The notes under the pieces were generated by a model. It ran no database searches. It worked only from the letters and a program-made list of their open reading frames with translations, and was not told the origin of the DNA. This document shows positions 37,091-45,839 of a stretch of DNA of 64,000 nucleotides, piece after piece; position 1 is the stretch's first letter; the number at the start of each line of letters is the position of its first letter. The position numbers were made by a program, and so were the translations under genes. Where the stretch lies: positions 806,001 through 870,000 of the forward strand of contig NZ_MSLT01000012.1 in NCBI RefSeq assembly GCF_002149925.1, given 5' to 3'. Source of the stretch: Thioflexithrix psekupsensis. Lineage in GTDB: Bacteria; Pseudomonadota; Gammaproteobacteria; Beggiatoales; Beggiatoaceae.

Positions 37091-38380
37091 TCAACGTTCT
37101 TGTAACGCATTATGCCATGCACGATGAATGGGTTTTAGTAAATAAGACCACACCGTTTTTTTACCCGTTAAAATGTCAACTTGTGCTGTCATTCCGGGCA
37201 TAATCGGTAATGATTGCTGTAAATGATTAAGATAATTTTTTTCAGTACGCACCCGAATTAAAAAATAAGAATCTCCCCGTTCATCTAATAAACTGTCTGC
37301 ACTAATATGTTCTAAATGTGCCGTTAATCCGCCGTAAATAGAGAAATCATAAGCGGTTAATTTCACCATCGCCGCCAAACCCGGCCGCAAAAAAGCAATG
37401 TCGGCTGGACGTACCCGCGCTTCTACCAGCAAAGAGTCCTCTAACGGCACGATTTCGACCAAATCCATACCGGGCTGTACCACCCCACCAATGGTGGTCA
37501 TTTTCACTTGCTTGACCGTTCCACGCACGGGAGAACGCACCGCCGTGCGCACCACGCGATCTTTCAGGGTCTCGCTGGATTCACTGAGTTGTGAAGCCTC
37601 TAATTGTAATTCATTTAGTTCGCGCACAGCTTGATTGCGAAAATTTGAGCGGGCTTCTACAATCTTTTGCACCACTTCGCGCACACCCGCTTCAACTCGC
37701 GGAATGCTGGCATTAATGGTTTCCAAATCGCCTCGTAATGTGGTGTTTTCTCTCTGTAAACGCAAGAGATCAATTTCTGACATCACGCCTTTTTTCACTA
37801 AAGGTTCGGTGATGTTAAGTTCTTTCTGGATTAATTTTTGGTTATTTTGTATTTGAGTGCGGCGGGTTTTTAATTCTTTAACTTCTAATTCCCGCTGTTG
37901 TTTTTGTTGATTTAAAACATCTAAATTGGCTTGTAAAGTTTGTTGTCGAGATTGATAGAGTTGATATTCGCGTTCAAAAGCAATTTTTTGTTCTGCATTA
38001 AGTGATTTGGGAATAGTAAATTTTTTTTCTTGTGATTCTGCTTGCAAACGGGCTAAACGGGCTTCTAAATCGACTGCTTTTAATTGACTTTCTCGATAAG
38101 AAGAAGCAAAACGAGTATCGTCAATACGTAATAAAACTTGATCTTTTTCCACAATATCGCCCGCTTTAACATTTAATTCAGCAATAATGCCACCTTCTAA
38201 ATTTTGCACCACTTGCAAATGACTTGAAGGAATCACGCGCCCATAACCTCGTGTGACTTCATCTAATTCGGCATGATAAGCCCAGACACTGATGAGCGTC
38301 ATCAATAATAAACTCATCCATAAAATCAAATGGCTATAATAAGATGGGCGAGTGTGTTGAATCACACGTTTTTGGTACAT
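37091..38380 (-). CDS. HlyD-family type I secretion membrane fusion protein
   Basis: 429 residues: cytoplasmic tail, a single helix (LILWMSLLLMTLISVWAYHA), a lipoyl half (LEGGIIAELNVKAGDIVEKD), a long coiled coil with LVKKGVMSEIDLLRLQRE, the second lipoyl half (VRSPVRGTVKQVKMTTIGGV, VQPGMDLVEIVP) and a beta-barrel ending MPGMTAQVDILTGKKTVWSY. It would bridge an inner-membrane ABC exporter and TolC. No ABC exporter or large repeat substrate is beside it; the only operon partner is the esterase gene. Confidence 0.92.
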   Translation of the reverse strand: MYQKRVIQHTRPSYYSHLILWMSLLLMTLISVWAYHAELDEVTRGYGRVIPSSHLQVVQNLEGGIIAELNVKAGDIVEKDQVLLRIDDTRFASSYRESQLKAVDLEARLARLQAESQEKKFTIPKSLNAEQKIAFEREYQLYQSRQQTLQANLDVLNQQKQQRELEVKELKTRRTQIQNNQKLIQKELNITEPLVKKGVMSEIDLLRLQRENTTLRGDLETINASIPRVEAGVREVVQKIVEARSNFRNQAVRELNELQLEASQLSESSETLKDRVVRTAVRSPVRGTVKQVKMTTIGGVVQPGMDLVEIVPLEDSLLVEARVRPADIAFLRPGLAAMVKLTAYDFSIYGGLTAHLEHISADSLLDERGDSYFLIRVRTEKNYLNHLQQSLPIMPGMTAQVDILTGKKTVWSYLLKPIHRAWHNALQER

Positions 38381-38549
38381 AAAATTGTCCTTTTGCTCAA
38401 TGATGCTTGTAAAAAATTAAGACAAACCAATATTGTTTAACAGTATGTCGTAAAATATAGATTTTGTCATCATCAAGAGTGATATTCTGAGCGATGAACG
38501 AATTAAATTTATTCCATTTTATTTACTGTAAAAGGAAACAAAACGAGCA

Positions 38550-40043
38550 ATGGATATTTTAACGGGATCGGCTACTGCATTAGTCATGATGCCTTTATTG
38601 GCGGCGGTGCTTATTTTTTTATTGGGTTCTCGTTTTTTAAAGGGCTTATTTTTTTTAACATTGCTTATTTTATGGAGCAGTTTATATCCATTAACGCAAG
38701 CGGTTTGGCAACAATCTATTCTGATTTTTAAATTAGGTAATTGGGGGATGCCATTAGGGATTGAATGGCGTATTGATGGGTTAAGTTTATTTATGCTGTG
38801 GCTTAGTGTTGTGGTCGGCAGTGCTATTAGTGGGTATGCTTTATCCTATTTCAGCCAATATAAAGATAAGTATAAAGCAGAATTATTTTGGCCATTGTGG
38901 TTATTATTATGGAGTGGTTTGAATGGTTTATTTTTGTCCGCAGATATTTTTAATTTATATGTCACGTTAGAAATTTTAACGCTGGCGGCCGTGCCATTAA
39001 TTGTGTTAAGTGGTGGCTTGACGGCTATGCAGGCGGGAATGCGTTATTTAATGATAGCATTATTGGCTTCTGCATTGTATTTATTGGGTGTGGCATTATT
39101 ATATGCTTCTTATGGAACATTAGATTTATATTTGCTGAGTGAACGAATAGAATTAACACCATTGACCATGACAGCTATTATGCTGTTGGTATTAGGATTA
39201 TTAACGAAATCAGCACTTTTTCCTTTACATTTTTGGTTGCCACCAGCTCATGCGGGCGCGCCTGCACCGGTGAGTGCATTATTGTCTGCATTAGTGGTGA
39301 AGGCCACTCTTTATTTACTTATTCGTTTATGGCTATATTTAATTCCAAATACGGTTTTACCGTCTATGGGTTTCTTACTGGGTTTATTAGGTGCAATGGC
39401 AATTATTTGGGGGTCATTACAGGCATTGCGTCAAACTCGTTTAAAATTAATTATTGCTTATTCTACAGTGGCACAATTGGGTTATATGTTTTTGTTATTT
39501 CCTTTGGTATTAGAAATGGACAGCCCTATCAGTTTAATGGCATGGCAAGGGGGCTTATATCAGATGTTGACGCATGGTTTTGCTAAAGCGGCATTATTTA
39601 TGGCTGCGGGTAATTTATTATATGCCTTAAAAACAGATGAATTAAGCGAATTAAAAGGCAGAATGCAAGCCTATCCTTTAACTTTATTTGCTTTAGCATT
39701 AGCAGGGGTGAGTATTATGGGAATGCCGCCCAGTGGTGGATTTGTGGCTAAATGGTTATTATTAAATGCAGCATTTTCTAGTGCGCAATGGTGGTTAGTG
39801 ACAGTGATATTAATAGGTGGCTTATTATCGGCCAGTTATATGTTTAGAGTATTGCGTTATGCGTTTATTAATCCCAATCTTAATTCACCTAAATTAGACG
39901 CTTTAACTCCATTACCGAGAACGATGGAATTATTACCCCTGATTTTAGCGGCTATATCGATTATATTGGGATTTATTAGTTATCAACCTTTAGCGGTGCT
40001 AGAAATGGGTAGCCCATTTGTAACAGGGAGTATAAAACAGTGA
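38550..40043 (+). CDS. Antiporter-type proton-conducting membrane subunit (MrpD/NuoN-like), first of three
   Basis: 497 residues, about 14 helices. The functional residues of MrpD/NuoL-M-N proteins are in place: the TM5 glutamate (YVTLEILTL, E141), the TM7 lysine (LTKSALFPLHFWLP, K220) and the following HAGAPAPVSALLSALVVKAT. GMPPSGGFVAKWLL occurs near the end. AAAGGAAAC precedes the ATG. It overlaps the next gene by four bases. Mrp operons normally also hold A/B, C, E, F and G, none of which are here. Confidence 0.85.
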   Translation: MDILTGSATALVMMPLLAAVLIFLLGSRFLKGLFFLTLLILWSSLYPLTQAVWQQSILIFKLGNWGMPLGIEWRIDGLSLFMLWLSVVVGSAISGYALSYFSQYKDKYKAELFWPLWLLLWSGLNGLFLSADIFNLYVTLEILTLAAVPLIVLSGGLTAMQAGMRYLMIALLASALYLLGVALLYASYGTLDLYLLSERIELTPLTMTAIMLLVLGLLTKSALFPLHFWLPPAHAGAPAPVSALLSALVVKATLYLLIRLWLYLIPNTVLPSMGFLLGLLGAMAIIWGSLQALRQTRLKLIIAYSTVAQLGYMFLLFPLVLEMDSPISLMAWQGGLYQMLTHGFAKAALFMAAGNLLYALKTDELSELKGRMQAYPLTLFALALAGVSIMGMPPSGGFVAKWLLLNAAFSSAQWWLVTVILIGGLLSASYMFRVLRYAFINPNLNSPKLDALTPLPRTMELLPLILAAISIILGFISYQPLAVLEMGSPFVTGSIKQ

Positions 40044-41536
40044 ATTTTGATAATTGGTTACCTATTATAGTTTTGGCAACTTCTTTAGTGCCTGCTATTT
40101 TAATTTTTATGTTGGCTGAAACGCGGCATTTTGCCAGAACTATTCTTAATTTATTGGCTGCTTTATTAAAAATAATTTTTGTGGGTATGATGCTGAATGG
40201 TGTGTTTAATGAAAAAGAAGAATATTATAGTAGTTTTAATTTAGTACCGGGCATCACATTTGCTTTTCAGGCTGATGCTTTGGCAATGTTATTTATTACT
40301 TTGTCTTCAATTCTTTGGTTAATTACTACGGTTTATGCGATTGGTTATTTAGAAAATGCGCCGCATCGAAGTCGTTTTTTTGGTTTCTTTAGTTTATGTG
40401 TGGCTTCGACAATGGGCATTTCAATGGCAGATAATTTATTTACTTTCTTTATTTTCTACGAATTGTTAACGCTTTCAACTTATCCATTGGTGGTGCATCG
40501 CGGTACAGAAAAAGCTATTAATGCAGGCGGATTATATTTGCGCTATACCATTACCAGCGGTGCAGTTTTATTAATTGCAATTATTTGGTTATATAGCATT
40601 ACAGGAACTCAAGATTTTGCTGAACAAGGCATTATGAAAAATGTGGGAGAAGATCATTATTTTGCTTTAACCATTATTTTTATTTTATTTCTACTTGCTT
40701 TTGGCGTAAAAGCGGCGTTAGTGCCTTTGCACGGTTGGTTGCCGCAGGCAATGGTTGCGCCTGCGCCTGTGAGTGCCTTATTGCATGCGGTGGCGGTGGT
40801 AAAAGCGGGGGCATTTGGCATTGTGCGGGTAGTTTATGATATTTATGGGGTTCATTTTGCCCATGATTTGGGTGTTTTGGTGTTATTAACGGTATTGGCT
40901 TCTATCACGATTATTTACGGTTCAATACGGGCTTTATTTCAAGATGATTTAAAGAAACGTTTGGCGTTTTCTACGGTTAGTCAAGTGTCTTATATTGCGT
41001 TAGGTGTTTCTCTGTTTGGCCCTTTGGGAATTATCGGTGGCGTGGTGCATTTGGTGCATCAGGGCATTATGAAAATTACTTTGTTTTTTTGCGCGGGTAA
41101 TTTTGCCGAAACATTAGGCATTCATAAAGTCAGTGAAATGCAAGGCATAGGGAAAAAAATGCCTTTAACAATGGGTGCATTTACCATAGGCGCAATGGGA
41201 ATGATTGGCGTGCCGCCTGTGGCTGGATTTGTCAGTAAATGGTATTTGGGAATGGGCGCATTAGAAGCCAATATGGATTGGGTCATTGGGGTTTTAATTA
41301 TAAGCAGTTTATTAAATGCGGCTTATTTTTTACCTATTTTATATACGGCTTGGTTTAAGCCAATGCGTCAAGAATGGCCTCACGAAGTTAAATTCGGCCG
41401 TCATGAAACGGCATTAATGTTATTATTCCCGCCGTTAATAACTGCGGCGTTGTCTTTATTAGCGGGTTTATTAGCCTTTGCTCCTTTCAGTCCTTTGACT
41501 TGGGCAAGTTTAATTTCTAACCGTGAATTTTATTAA
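40040..41536 (+). CDS. Antiporter-type proton-conducting membrane subunit, second of three
   Basis: 498 residues, polytopic. TM5 glutamate in FIFYELLTLSTYPLV (E141), TM7 lysine in FGVKAALVPLHGWLP (K224), then APAPVSALLHAVAVVKAGAF with its lysine and histidine. Also HQGIMKITLFFCAGN and MGMIGVPPVAGFVSKWYLG. All coupling residues look normal, so this subunit could conduct protons. Its start overlaps the upstream gene and its stop is 11 bases from the third gene. Confidence 0.85.
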   Translation: MNFDNWLPIIVLATSLVPAILIFMLAETRHFARTILNLLAALLKIIFVGMMLNGVFNEKEEYYSSFNLVPGITFAFQADALAMLFITLSSILWLITTVYAIGYLENAPHRSRFFGFFSLCVASTMGISMADNLFTFFIFYELLTLSTYPLVVHRGTEKAINAGGLYLRYTITSGAVLLIAIIWLYSITGTQDFAEQGIMKNVGEDHYFALTIIFILFLLAFGVKAALVPLHGWLPQAMVAPAPVSALLHAVAVVKAGAFGIVRVVYDIYGVHFAHDLGVLVLLTVLASITIIYGSIRALFQDDLKKRLAFSTVSQVSYIALGVSLFGPLGIIGGVVHLVHQGIMKITLFFCAGNFAETLGIHKVSEMQGIGKKMPLTMGAFTIGAMGMIGVPPVAGFVSKWYLGMGALEANMDWVIGVLIISSLLNAAYFLPILYTAWFKPMRQEWPHEVKFGRHETALMLLFPPLITAALSLLAGLLAFAPFSPLTWASLISNREFY

Positions 41537-41559
41537 AAATAAAGGATATGGTTGTAATG

Positions 41560-43365
41560 ACTGATTTAATTGAACTGATTAATGTAGCTACTGCTTTTTC
41601 CTTTGTTTTTTTATGTTTAACTCCCTTATTATTGGCTTTAGCTATGGTGATTCGAGAATGGCGGGATGTGCTAATTCAATGGGCACCATGGGCGGCTTTG
41701 CCTGCATTATTGGTGGCGATAATTTGGATGGAAAATAGCGGCCAAAGTTTTTATTTCACATGGGGATTATTGGGAGCGGAATTTGGTTTAGATGGATCAC
41801 GGCGCGTTTTTTTAGGTGTTACTGCGTTATTGTGGTTAATAACGGGTTTATTTGCCCGCATTTTTATGGCACAAGATAAGCGGTTACATCAGTTTTTTAT
41901 TTTTTTCTTACTGAGTATGGCGGGTAATTTAGGCGTTATTATTGCTCAAGATATTATTAGTTTTTACACTTTCTTTGCTTTAATGAGTTTTTCTGCTTAT
42001 GGTTTGGTCATTTATCGCCGTTATGAAGATGAAACGGTATTGCAAGCGGGACGGATTTATTTAAGTTTTGTGATTGCTGGAGAAATGTTATTATTTGCGG
42101 CATTATTATTAATGGCTCATGTGGCAATGGTTGAGGGTGAACCAGTATTTAATTTGAGAAAAATAGCCGAAGCAATGGTGAAATCAGCAGAATATCAAGA
42201 TATTATTATTGCTTTTGTGTTGGTGGGATTTGGAATTAAAGCGGGTTTATTTTTATTTCATGTCAGTTTGCCGATCACCTATCAGGGATTGCCCGTTGCG
42301 GCGGCGATGGTGATGGGAGGAGCAATGTTACATACGGGGGTATTGGGTTGGGTGCAATTCTTGCCTCTGGGTCAGTTTGACGCGCCTATGTGGGGATCAT
42401 TGTTGTTGCTACTGGGTATCGTCGCTGTGTTTTATGGCGTGCTGGTCGGTTTAATGCAGACACAGGCACAAGCAGTTTTGGCTTATTCTAGTATTAGTCA
42501 GATCGGTTTAGTGGTTATTATGCTGGGTTTAGGCTGGCATTCGGCAGGAAATTGGGGAATATTGCAGGCATTATTATTCACTTTTCTTTTGCATCATACT
42601 TTAACTAAAGGCGCGTTATTTTTTGGTTATGGTTTGTTGCAGATAGAAATGACGAAAAAGCAACGCTTAATTCTATTATTTTCTCTGGCAATTCCTGCGT
42701 TAATGATTGTCGGCGCACCATTGACTACTGGAATTTTTATCAAAACAGAATTAAAACAAATAATTGCTCATCATTCAGTGATTGGATTTGATTTTTTACC
42801 CTTAGCATTAAGCCTTTCTACCATAACCAGTAGTTTGTTATTACTGCACTTTTTACGTTTGGCAAGTCGCCTTGAAATGAAAACAACCATTGATTTTTCT
42901 TTAAAAAGTGTGTTGTGGATAATTTGGGGAATTTGGTTATTGGGATTATTATTGGCTGCCATCTGGTTACAATCTCGTTCTATTTCGCTATTATCTGATA
43001 CAGTGTTAATGGAAAGTGCAGTGATGTTGATGATTGCACTCCTTGTTTTTGTTTTATTCTTATTTTTACAAAAAAAATATTTTATTTCTTTGCGCCTTGA
43101 GATACCTGCGGGGGATATATTTTGGTTTATTCGTTATCTCAGTATTAAATTGGGTTTAAATTTATTTGCAATAGGGCAGGTTTTTTATGCAAAATGGCAA
43201 GTGTTATGGCAAAATGTTTTATTATCATTGCAAAAGGTCTCGATTTTGCCTACGATTTGCTTAACTTATGTGGAACAACGTTTGTTGGCTTGGCCAGTCG
43301 CGGGATTTTTATTATTGTTTTTGGGATTGGCACTTTGGATGGCACAGTTTTTATCTTATCAATAG
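41560..43365 (+). CDS. Antiporter-like membrane subunit lacking the TM5 glutamate, third of three
   Basis: About 601 residues from ATG 41560, preferred because AAAGGAT is then 10 bases upstream; ATG 41548 would add four. Polytopic and homologous to the two preceding genes, with an extended C-terminal helical part. The TM7 lysine is kept (FGIKAGLFLFHVSLP), but the helix-5 motif reads FYTFFALMSFSAY where the others have YEL or LEI, so alanine replaces the conserved glutamate. The APAPVSALLHA..VK loop is changed to GLPVAAAMVMGGAMLHTG. It may be a structural or regulatory member of the complex. Confidence 0.8.
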   Translation, partial: TDLIELINVATAFSFVFLCLTPLLLALAMVIREWRDVLIQWAPWAALPALLVAIIWMENSGQSFYFTWGLLGAEFGLDGSRRVFLGVTALLWLITGLFARIFMAQDKRLHQFFIFFLLSMAGNLGVIIAQDIISFYTFFALMSFSAYGLVIYRRYEDETVLQAGRIYLSFVIAGEMLLFAALLLMAHVAMVEGEPVFNLRKIAEAMVKSAEYQDIIIAFVLVGFGIKAGLFLFHVSLPITYQGLPVAAAMVMGGAMLHTGVLGWVQFLPLGQFDAPMWGSLLLLLGIVAVFYGVLVGLMQTQAQAVLAYSSISQIGLVVIMLGLGWHSAGNWGILQALLFTFLLHHTLTKGALFFGYGLLQIEMTKKQRLILLFSLAIPALMIVGAPLTTGIFIKTELKQIIAHHSVIGFDFLPLALSLSTITSSLLLLHFLRLASRLEMKTTIDFSLKSVLWIIWGIWLLGLLLAAIWLQSRSISLLSDTVLMESAVMLMIALLVFVLFLFLQKKYFISLRLEIPAGDIFWFIRYLSIKLGLNLFAIGQVFYAKWQVLWQNVLLSLQKVSILPTICLTYVEQRLLAWPVAGFLLLFLGLALWMAQFLSYQ

Positions 43366-43377
43366 GTGGTTTTATTG

Positions 43378-44295
43378 ATGTCTGCTTCTCTTAGTATTGA
43401 ACGTTTAATGACAGCGTTATTTTTATCATTAGTGTTGCATGTTTTTATTATTAATGCAGTGGGTTTTAATTTTGTTTTGCCGAATCAAACGCAACAACAT
43501 TCAATGCAGGTAATTTTGGTGCAGAAAAGTACGCCTTCTGAGCCGAATAAAGCCGATTTTTTGGCGCAATCTAACAGCGAAGGCAGCGGCAGCAATGATA
43601 CCCCTGAACGTCCCTCTACGCCGTTGGTTGCGCCGTTTCCTGACCCTCATGCCCGCGAAATCGCCACGCCTCCGCCCCCTGAATTGGCACGGGCTGAGGA
43701 AATGCCTGAAACACAGGTGTTGACTCAACGCGAATCTGCGCCCGAATTTGTGGTAGAACAACACGAGTCTATTACGGAAATCGAAGATGCACAATATGCG
43801 GATGGTGACGCAGAACGCAGCACTTTATTAACCGAAAAATTACCCACGACATTAATACAACAATCTTTGGCTAATTACGCCAGTATGCAAGCAGAATTAG
43901 ATGAAAAATTTAATGATTATTCTAAACGCACCAGAGAAAAACGCATTTCTCCCAGCACTAAAGAATATAAATATGCCGCTTATATGGATGAATGGCGCAG
44001 AAAAGTCGAACAAATTGGTAACTCTAATTATCCTGAAGAAGCCCGCAAGCAAAATTTGACCGGGCGATTGGTATTAGAAGTGGGATTGAACGTGCGTGGA
44101 GGTGTAGAAAGCGTGGCTGTTAAGAAATCATCAGGGCATCCTTTGTTAGATCAAGCCGCAAAAAGAATTGTTTATTTAGCCAGTCCTTATGCCCCTTTTC
44201 CTGCGTCTATTAAACAGGATATTGATACACTTTACATTACGGGAACATGGCGATTTATTCAAGATGGTTTAAGTGCTTTGGTGGAGTCAAATTAG
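43378..44295 (+). CDS. TonB-like energy transducer
   Basis: 305 residues from ATG 43378; AGGTGG at 43364-43369 fits this start better than the in-frame GTG 43366. One N-terminal helix (LMTALFLSLVLHVFIINAVG), a Pro/Glu-rich periplasmic linker (about 60-130), then a TonB C-terminal domain: YPEEARKQNLTGRLVLEVGL, VESVAVKKSSGHPLLDQAA. TonB carries proton-motive force from ExbBD to outer-membrane receptors; no exbBD is adjacent. It sits at the end of the antiporter-type cluster, 12 bases after it. Confidence 0.88.
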   Translation: MSASLSIERLMTALFLSLVLHVFIINAVGFNFVLPNQTQQHSMQVILVQKSTPSEPNKADFLAQSNSEGSGSNDTPERPSTPLVAPFPDPHAREIATPPPPELARAEEMPETQVLTQRESAPEFVVEQHESITEIEDAQYADGDAERSTLLTEKLPTTLIQQSLANYASMQAELDEKFNDYSKRTREKRISPSTKEYKYAAYMDEWRRKVEQIGNSNYPEEARKQNLTGRLVLEVGLNVRGGVESVAVKKSSGHPLLDQAAKRIVYLASPYAPFPASIKQDIDTLYITGTWRFIQDGLSALVESN

Positions 44296-44340
44296 CTTAG
44301 ATTTTATTAGCAATATTTGCTATTGAATAGGGGATTTGAT

Positions 44341-45678
44341 ATGTTGATTCGTTTTACTGTAGAAAATTTTTTATCTTTTAACCAAAGAGTTGATTTCAAC
44401 TTACTCGCCAGTGAAGAAGAAAATCATCCGCATCACGTGGTGAATTTTTCTCAAGCACAATCGCGTAAAATTTTGCGAACTTCTATTATTTATGGAGCTA
44501 ATGCGTCGGGTAAATCTAATTTAATTAAAGCCATGTCTTTTGCGCAAAAAATGATTGTTGAAGGCATAGAAAAATCACAAAATATTCCATTAATTCCTTT
44601 TCGCCTCAATGAAAGTAATTACAATAAACCCAGTCGGTTTGAATTTGAATTTTATGTGGCAAATAAGGCTTATGCTTATGGTTTTATTCTAAATAAGCAG
44701 CGAGTCGTGGAAGAGTGGTTATTTGATATTAATCAAACAGAGGAAGTTTCTATTTTTGAACGCAGAGAACAATTGATTGGTTTTGATTATAAACACCCTT
44801 TATTTGAAAATATTTCTGAGGAAGATAAACAACGCTTAGAATTTGAAGCCAAAGGCACGCGAGCTAATTTATTATTTTTAACCAATTGTGCTGAGAGAAA
44901 TATTAAACGCTTTCATTTATTTTATCATTGGTTTCAAGAAAAATTATCCATTATTTTTCCTCACTCAGAAAATTTATTATTACATTTATTGTCTAGTATG
45001 GATAATGATTTTTTCAATCAGACTTTACGCTTTTTTGATTTTGGTATTAGTGAGCTTCATTTTGAGCCATTGGCTTTAGAAAAAGACCGAGAAATGCCTT
45101 ATCAAATAAAAGAAAAAATTAAATCCAGTTTTCCTTATGGTAGCGGCCAAGTGCAGTTTATATCTTATTCGGATTGCAATTATTTAATCAAAGAAAGTAG
45201 CGAATATATTTTAGACGCATTTAAAATTTTTACAGTAAGAACTAATGCGGAAAATAAAAAAATTCTTTTTGAATTGTTTGAAGAATCTGACGGCACACGG
45301 CGAATTATTAATTTAATGCCTATTCTTATGCGTCTGCGAGAAAATGACACTACAATTATTATTGATGAATTAGAAAGAAGTTTACATGCTTTATTGAGTT
45401 ATAAACTATTTGAACTGGTGTTAAATCATGGTGCGTTTAATTCCCATCACAGCCAATTAATTGCCACCACACATGAAGTTAATTTGCTGGACATTAAGCA
45501 GTTATTTAGAAAAGATGAGATTTGGTTTGTAGAAAAAGATAATCTACAACAATCTATGCTTTATTCAATGACAGATGCCGCAGTGGAAGAATTGAATGTG
45601 GTCAATGGTTATTTAAAAGGTCGTTTTGGTGGTATCCCTTTTATTGCGGACATTGAAACTTTGGGGTGGAAAGTATAA
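44341..45678 (+). CDS. rloA: RloA-type AAA (ABC-like) ATPase
   Basis: 445 residues from ATG 44341 (AGGGGAT upstream); the open frame reaches TTG 44317. N-terminal MLIRFTVENFLSF, then Walker A IIYGANASGKSNLIKAM, a middle region with insert, a signature-like EESDGTRRIINLMPILM, Walker B TTIIIDELERSLHALL and the H-loop QLIATTHEVNLLD. This is the AAA_15/21 architecture of RloA and other OLD-like or PARIS-like defence ATPases. Its stop overlaps the start of rloB (TAATG), so the two are translationally coupled. All ATPase motifs are intact. Confidence 0.88.
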   Translation: MLIRFTVENFLSFNQRVDFNLLASEEENHPHHVVNFSQAQSRKILRTSIIYGANASGKSNLIKAMSFAQKMIVEGIEKSQNIPLIPFRLNESNYNKPSRFEFEFYVANKAYAYGFILNKQRVVEEWLFDINQTEEVSIFERREQLIGFDYKHPLFENISEEDKQRLEFEAKGTRANLLFLTNCAERNIKRFHLFYHWFQEKLSIIFPHSENLLLHLLSSMDNDFFNQTLRFFDFGISELHFEPLALEKDREMPYQIKEKIKSSFPYGSGQVQFISYSDCNYLIKESSEYILDAFKIFTVRTNAENKKILFELFEESDGTRRIINLMPILMRLRENDTTIIIDELERSLHALLSYKLFELVLNHGAFNSHHSQLIATTHEVNLLDIKQLFRKDEIWFVEKDNLQQSMLYSMTDAAVEELNVVNGYLKGRFGGIPFIADIETLGWKV

Positions 45679-45833
45679 TGCCCAGAGAAAAAACACCAAC
45701 CACGCGCCAGCAAGAACCTATAGATCGTTTTAGATATATCATTATTATTGCTGAGGGTGAAAAAAAAGAGCCAGATTATTTTAATGAGCTAAAAAGATTT
45801 GTTAAGAAACAATTGACGGATAGCAGAATTTAA
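45678..45833 (+). pseudogene. rloB: RloB N-terminal segment ended by an in-frame ochre stop
   Basis: Starts at the ATG overlapping the rloA stop. Encodes MPREKTPTTRQQEP, then RFRYIIIIAEGEKKEPDYFN, the Toprim-like glutamate motif (EGEKxEPxYF) that opens RloB proteins, and stops at TAA 45831-45833 after 51 residues. The same frame continues directly afterwards with the rest of RloB, so a single nonsense codon splits the gene. Confidence 0.8.
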
Positions 45834-45839
45834 ATTAGA

